Positions 60,171 to 64,000 of a stretch of 64,000 nt of DNA are shown here, piece after piece. The DNA is from Spirochaetales bacterium. GTDB taxonomy: Bacteria > Spirochaetota > Spirochaetia > DSM-2461. The first letter of the stretch is position 1. Each line of letters starts with the position of its first letter. The stretch lies in assembly GCA_016936555.1 (NCBI GenBank), contig JAFGXR010000004.1, positions 24,888 through 88,887 of the forward strand. The letters run 5' to 3'. The position numbers and the translations under genes were made by a program. The notes beneath the pieces were generated by a model. The model saw only the letters and a program-made list of their open reading frames with translations, was not told the origin of the DNA and did no database searches.

Positions 60171-60456
60171 ATGAATGAAACCCTGCCCTACAGAATCCGG
60201 GAATTGCAGGAATCCGATGCGGAGCAGCTGATAATCTATCTGGGGAAAGGGAATTGCCGGGTCTCTCATCAGCGAACTCTTTTCCTGGGCCCCAAAAAAC
60301 AACATCACGAAGATCAATCTCAAAGTTAAAGAAGACAATAGAAGAGCCATTGAGTTGTACAAGAATCTGGGATTCGTCCCGGAAGGCATTCTTGCCAGAG
60401 ACTTTCTGATTGATGGGAAGTATTACAACTCAATCGCAATGGGGAAGATTTTATGA
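60171..60456 (+). pseudogene. GNAT acetyltransferase pseudogene with internal deletion
   Basis: From ATG 60171 the frame reads MNETLPYRIRELQESDAEQL, a GNAT N-terminus. It then jumps at about 60240, in another frame, to GKGIAGSLISELFSWAPKNN ... LYKNLGFVPEGILARDF ... SIAMGKIL and a stop at 60456, a GNAT C-terminus. About 70 residues of the middle and the frame are lost. Confidence 0.82.
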
Positions 60457-60462
60457 GAAAAA

Positions 60463-60479
60463 AATATCCATTGGATATT
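60463..60479. promoter_or_regulatory. 17-bp palindrome, candidate operator of the ABC importer
   Basis: AATATCCA-T-TGGATATT is perfectly symmetric. It overlaps the -35 element of the following promoter, the position of a repressor site. Confidence 0.65.
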
Positions 60480-60500
60480 GTATATATGGTTTTTTATATA
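60471..60500 (+). promoter_or_regulatory. Candidate promoter of the ABC importer operon
   Basis: TTGGAT (60471-60476), 18-base spacer, TATATA (60495-60500); start close to 60507, a few bases before the permease ATG at 60516 with AGGGA between. Confidence 0.5.
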
Positions 60501-60515
60501 TATCTTTAGGGATCT

Positions 60516-61325
60516 ATGATGGATCGTCAAGTTAAAGACACAATCTTAAGAGTCGTCCGCTATATCGCCGGAATAGGAATCATATTTCTCTTGTGGCACA
60601 TTGCGGCGGCAATAGCCAATTACGGCAGGGAAGTCTACTTCCCCACTCCCTTCTCGACACTCTCGGGTCTGATGGATTACCTGAAAGGGAAACCGCTATA
60701 CGGAACGGGAATTCTGAATCATACGGCAATAAGCCTTATCCGGTGGTTTAAAGGATTTGCCCTGGCCGCCCTGATAGGTGTAGGGCTCGGCATAGCTATG
60801 GGGTACTACCAGTTTCTCTTCGATCTGTTTATCCCTGTCGTGACATTCCTGCAGATTATCCCCGGCCTGGCCTGGGTTCCCGTCGCGCTCCTGCTCTTCG
60901 GTCTGGGCGAAGGCGCCACTTTCTTCATGATTTTTATAACCTCCCTGCCTCCGGTCATCGTCAACACAGCCGGGGGAATCAGGGAAACACCTCCGGTCTA
61001 TATGAGAGCCTCCCGCATGATGGGCCTGAAAGGGATGGAGACTTTTTTCAGGATTCTCATTCCCGCATCGAGCCTTTCCATTATCAACGGCCTCAGGATA
61101 GCCCTGGCTTCGGGCTGGAGGGTGCTGATTGCGGCGGAGATGGTTGTCGGTTCGGCTCAGGGATTGGGCTATGTCATTATCCAGTCGCGATGGAGCCTCG
61201 ATTTCGTTTCGGCTTTTTCCGTGATCGTCATAATCGCGGCGATCGGGCTTTTTATCGAAAAAGTCCTCTTTCAGATCATCGAAGACAAATTGCGCCGCAG
61301 AATGGGTTTTGAGAGGATTTTATGA
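60516..61325 (+). CDS. ABC transporter permease, SsuC/TauC/ThiX type
   Basis: 269 aa, six membrane helices. The EAA loop is [41 protein letters not shown]. Sequence type is that of sulfonate/taurine/nitrate/pyrimidine importers. Overlaps the ATPase gene by four bases. Confidence 0.92.
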   Translation: MMDRQVKDTILRVVRYIAGIGIIFLLWHIAAAIANYGREVYFPTPFSTLSGLMDYLKGKPLYGTGILNHTAISLIRWFKGFALAALIGVGLGIAMGYYQFLFDLFIPVVTFLQIIPGLAWVPVALLLFGLGEGATFFMIFITSLPPVIVNTAGGIRETPPVYMRASRMMGLKGMETFFRILIPASSLSIINGLRIALASGWRVLIAAEMVVGSAQGLGYVIIQSRWSLDFVSAFSVIVIIAAIGLFIEKVLFQIIEDKLRRRMGFERIL

Positions 61326-62059
61326 TCAGCATTGAGAATATTTCGCGGACATACCGTTCAAAAGAAGGGTTGATAAGAGCCCTGTCCCATATAAATCTCC
61401 GGGTAGAAGAAGGAGATTTCATATCTCTGATCGGTCCCAGCGGATGCGGAAAATCGACCCTTATTAATATGATAGCGGGTTTTCTCAAGCCATCGGAGGG
61501 TGAGATCAAACTCAAAGGGAAACCGGTCAGGAAACCCGGTCCCGACCGCGGTGTGGTCTTTCAGGAAAACAGCCTGTTCCCCTGGATGACCGTTGAAGAG
61601 AATCTCTATCTCGCGCTTCGAAACAGCAATAGAACTGTTGATTATTACCTGGACATCGTCGGCCTGAAAGGCTTTCATAAAGCCTATCCCCACGAATTGT
61701 CGGGAGGGATGAAGCAGAAGGTTTCCATTGCCAGAACGCTGGCACTCAATCCGGAAGTGATTCTGATGGACGAACCTTTTTCCTCCCTCGACGAGCAGAC
61801 GCGGATACAGCTGGACTACGAACTGAAGGAGATCTGGGAACGGGAGAGGAAAACCATCATTTTCGTGACCCACAGTATCGAAGAGGCCATTTTCCTCTCG
61901 ACAAAAGTGGTTCTGCTGACCAAACGACCCGGATCGATACAACGGGAATGGGAACTGGACAGGAAAAAGAGGTGGAACTTTTACTCGCCGGAAATGCTTT
62001 CTTTAAGAGAAGAAATGAAAAACAGCATGGATCTGTGCTGCAAGGATTGCAAACTATGA
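61322..62059 (+). CDS. ABC transporter ATP-binding protein, SsuB/TauB type
   Basis: 245 aa. Walker [11 protein letters not shown]-loop [13 protein letters not shown], signature [13 protein letters not shown], Walker [14 protein letters not shown]-loop [13 protein letters not shown]. The C-terminus ends in CCKDCKL. Stop overlaps the binding-protein start (ATGA). Confidence 0.94.
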   Translation: MISIENISRTYRSKEGLIRALSHINLRVEEGDFISLIGPSGCGKSTLINMIAGFLKPSEGEIKLKGKPVRKPGPDRGVVFQENSLFPWMTVEENLYLALRNSNRTVDYYLDIVGLKGFHKAYPHELSGGMKQKVSIARTLALNPEVILMDEPFSSLDEQTRIQLDYELKEIWERERKTIIFVTHSIEEAIFLSTKVVLLTKRPGSIQREWELDRKKRWNFYSPEMLSLREEMKNSMDLCCKDCKL

Positions 62060-62985
62060 TAAGAAACAGACTAATTTTCACTTTACTGGTTCTGGCCGTT
62101 TTATTCTGGAGCTGTTCCGCCGGTCATGACAAACTCGTCTATGCTTACCAGGACCGGATTGTCGATACGCTCTCGGTCATTGCCGCCGAAAAGGATCTCT
62201 TTGCCGGAAATGTGGAGGGGAAGATTTTCTCATCCGGTCCCCAGACGGTCGAGGCGCTGATCTCCGGCAGCGCCGATGTCGCTGCGATGGGGGATTCGGC
62301 AGCCATTATTCTGCTGTCCAAATACGATAATTTCAAAATTATAACCACCCACGGCTCCGGGGCGCAAAGGCATCGCATAATTGTAGGTAAAAATATTTCA
62401 GTCGAAAGCTGGAAGGATCTGGAAGGTTTGCGCATCGGTATCAAAAAAGGAACATCCACTTACGGCGGGTTTATTATTAAATCCTGTGAGATGGGTCTTG
62501 ATCTGGAAAGCTCGCTGATTGAGATGTCCCCGTCCGTTCAGCTGACGGCTCTCGCTTCGGGAGAGATTGATGTTCTCGTCGCTTCGGAGCCGACACCTTC
62601 CATCGCCGAGGATAAGGGAATCGGAACCTTTTTCGACAGCCTCGCGACAGGAGATATGAGCTACCCGATCGTCCTGGTCGCTTCTGAGAAAACGATTGAA
62701 GAGAAATCAGAGGATCTGACGGCTCTTATAGCCTCGCTTCAGAAGGCAGAATTATTTCTCACAGAGAATTACGAGGAAGTTCTTTCCATACATTCGCAGT
62801 TGAATAATTTTTCTAGAGAACTGGTGGATGGAAGTCTTTCGCTGCACGATCATTCTGTGGGAAAGGCTTCGGAAGTTAAAGCGACGATGGAAAATCTCAG
62901 CCGGATTCTGAATGAGACAGGGACCATATCTTCCCTTCCGGAATGGGAGAAGGTTCTCGACGATAGTTTATTCCCCGAGATATGA
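62056..62985 (+). CDS. ABC transporter substrate-binding lipoprotein, SsuA/NMT1 type
   Basis: 309 aa from ATG 62056; a longer in-frame extension runs into the ATPase gene and is not real. Lipobox [58 protein letters not shown] and [17 protein letters not shown] are typical of SsuA/TauA/NMT1-like proteins. Ligand (sulfonate, thiamine precursor or other) not predictable. Confidence 0.9.
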   Translation: MIRNRLIFTLLVLAVLFWSCSAGHDKLVYAYQDRIVDTLSVIAAEKDLFAGNVEGKIFSSGPQTVEALISGSADVAAMGDSAAIILLSKYDNFKIITTHGSGAQRHRIIVGKNISVESWKDLEGLRIGIKKGTSTYGGFIIKSCEMGLDLESSLIEMSPSVQLTALASGEIDVLVASEPTPSIAEDKGIGTFFDSLATGDMSYPIVLVASEKTIEEKSEDLTALIASLQKAELFLTENYEEVLSIHSQLNNFSRELVDGSLSLHDHSVGKASEVKATMENLSRILNETGTISSLPEWEKVLDDSLFPEI

Positions 62986-63032
62986 TTCGATAATCGAATC
63001 AAACACTCCCGATTCTATCAGTCTGATCAATA

Positions 63033-63485
63033 TCAGGGAATATTGATCCCGTAGGGATTCATGATATGCTCTCTGAGCATTTTCGCTTCCGTTTCTGAAA
63101 GCTCCATTACATTTTTGACAACATCACCTATCGATACCACGCCCACAAGTTTCTCTTTTTCGAATACGGGGAGATGACGGATTCTCTTCTCGGTCATGAT
63201 ATTCATAACATAGGAAACCGTATCGTCTGTCATTCCGATGATGAGTTCTTCCCGGGGAGTCATTATCTCATAAACATACTTCTGCCAGCTGTCGTCACGG
63301 GGACAGACTTTAGACAATATATCTCTTTCGGTAATAATTCCGGCGACTTCTTTTCTTTCATTTTCCACTATTAGCGATCCGATCTTTTTCTCATTCATAA
63401 GAATGACAGCTTCCCTGACAGTCACTTTATCACTGACCGTATAAATAACGCTTTTCTTCTGTTTCAGAATCTCGGATATTGTCAT
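63033..63485 (-). CDS. CBS-pair domain protein
   Basis: 150 aa, two CBS motifs: TVSDKVTVREAVILMNEKKIGSLIVENERKEVAGIITERDIL and VSYVMNIMTEKRIRHLPVFEKEKLVGVVSIGDVV. No effector domain, so a small adenine-nucleotide sensor of unknown partner. AAGGGGAG before ATG 63485. Confidence 0.93.
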   Translation of the reverse strand: MTISEILKQKKSVIYTVSDKVTVREAVILMNEKKIGSLIVENERKEVAGIITERDILSKVCPRDDSWQKYVYEIMTPREELIIGMTDDTVSYVMNIMTEKRIRHLPVFEKEKLVGVVSIGDVVKNVMELSETEAKMLREHIMNPYGINIP

Positions 63486-63822
63486 ATTTCTCCCCTTTAC
63501 AGAATGTACATTTTTAATTCTAATTCATTATCTCATTTGATCAATTGTTTTATCTATTATTTGTGTATTTATACGATTATTTTTACTTTTAAATAATTGA
63601 AAAGAACAACTTTATACACCTTAAATAATTAGTTATCTATTTTTAGAACCTTTAAGCCTTTTGTTCATAAATATCACCATTTTTGTCATCTTTTACAGTA
63701 TAAAAAAAGCATTCTTAAATTATATTATTTCCTTGACCGGTAAATATTTAGGGAATATCATTTTTATTACATATAGATATTTTTATATAAATATATATGT
63801 ATATATAAAATTAGGAGGAATG
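63486..63822 (+). promoter_or_regulatory. AT-rich gap with promoter of the mrpE-like gene
   Basis: Within this ~340-base, strongly AT-rich gap, TTGACC (63733-63738), 17-base spacer and TATCAT (63756-63761) form a good promoter; the leader is about 55 bases and ends in AGGAGG (63813-63818). Nothing else recognised. Confidence 0.75.
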
Positions 63823-64000
63823 ATGAAAAACATCATTATTTCAGCCCTGTTGGTCTTCTCTTCATGGCTGATGCTGAACGGAAATATTTATCCGTCCGTT
63901 CTCCTCTCCGGATTGGTCGTAACCGCCGTCATCGTGCTCTTCTTTTCGACCGGGCATCCCGTTTTCAAAGATGTGAAACTGAACCCCAAAGCCATCGCGG
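63823..64000 (+). CDS. mrpE: Na+/H+ antiporter subunit E (MrpE/MnhE), 3' end outside window
   Basis: 59 codons visible: MKNIIISALLVFSSWLMLNG and NIYPSVLLSGLVVTAVIVLFF are two membrane helices, then TGHPVFKDVKLNPKAIA. Pattern fits the N-terminus of MrpE. ATG 63820 directly before is also in frame; AGGAGG spacing favours 63823. Further mrp genes would be expected beyond the window end. Confidence 0.72.
   Translation, partial: MKNIIISALLVFSSWLMLNGNIYPSVLLSGLVVTAVIVLFFSTGHPVFKDVKLNPKAIA

Overview
The window looks like chromosomal DNA of a free-living spirochaete (Spirochaetales, Spirochaeta/Oceanispirochaeta-like). This is inferred from gene order: rpsB-tsf-frr-uppS-cdsA-dxr-rseP and rpsF-ssb-rpsR-DUF2232-rplI-dnaB. 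A PPi-type phosphofructokinase, an RRM protein, many signal-peptide or lipoprotein genes and moderate GC fit that view. No rRNA, tRNA, CRISPR array or intact insertion sequence was recognised. Promoters of the form TTGAC/TTGTC-N17-TATA recur, and one clear sigma-54 promoter is present.

Layout. 0-7 kb: end of an M6-like secreted metalloprotease, dinB, corA, then a minus-strand block of mscS, a DUF432-like gene, a hotdog thioesterase and a YkgJ-type Cys-cluster protein. 6.7-9.5 kb: stress block with two Hsp20 genes behind a sigma-54 promoter and paired inverted repeats, then an HtrA/DegP protease. 9.5-18.7 kb: maf and the translation/isoprenoid/envelope operon, ending in a beta-propeller protein of unknown role. 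18.7-24.7 kb: RND efflux operon (TolC, RND pump, adaptor) with a C9 tract in the adaptor gene and a long inverted repeat covering the first gene's ribosome binding site. 24.7-29.1 kb: comFB, dnaB, rplI, DUF2232, rpsR, ssb, rpsF on the minus strand.

29-41.6 kb is the metabolically most interesting part. A ROK regulator, PPi-PFK, PIG-L deacetylase and SIS-family isomerase/deaminase form a minus-strand operon. It diverges from a UDPGP-type uridylyltransferase gene, with overlapping back-to-back promoters and a near-palindromic operator. A NagZ-like GH3 glycosidase and an M23 peptidase lie nearby. Together they suggest an amino-sugar salvage route in which PIG-L and SIS enzymes take the place of NagA and NagB (inference). 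41.6-49.4 kb: ilvBN behind a promoter with phased T-tracts, the YlqF GTPase, a DHH phosphoesterase, two stand-alone receiver proteins, a WalJ-like hydrolase and an ArsC/Spx-like protein.

49.4-60.5 kb is an accessory-looking stretch of single small genes (binding protein, RibD-C reductase, RRM protein, flavin-binding protein, alcohol dehydrogenase, VOC, adenylate cyclase, VanX-like dipeptidase, GNATs, HAD, isochorismatase). Several genes here are broken, and at least two keep both ends but have lost the middle. 60.5-63 kb: an SsuABC/TauABC-type ABC importer behind a 17-bp palindrome. The window ends with a CBS-domain protein, an AT-rich gap with a good promoter, and the start of an MrpE/MnhE antiporter subunit gene.
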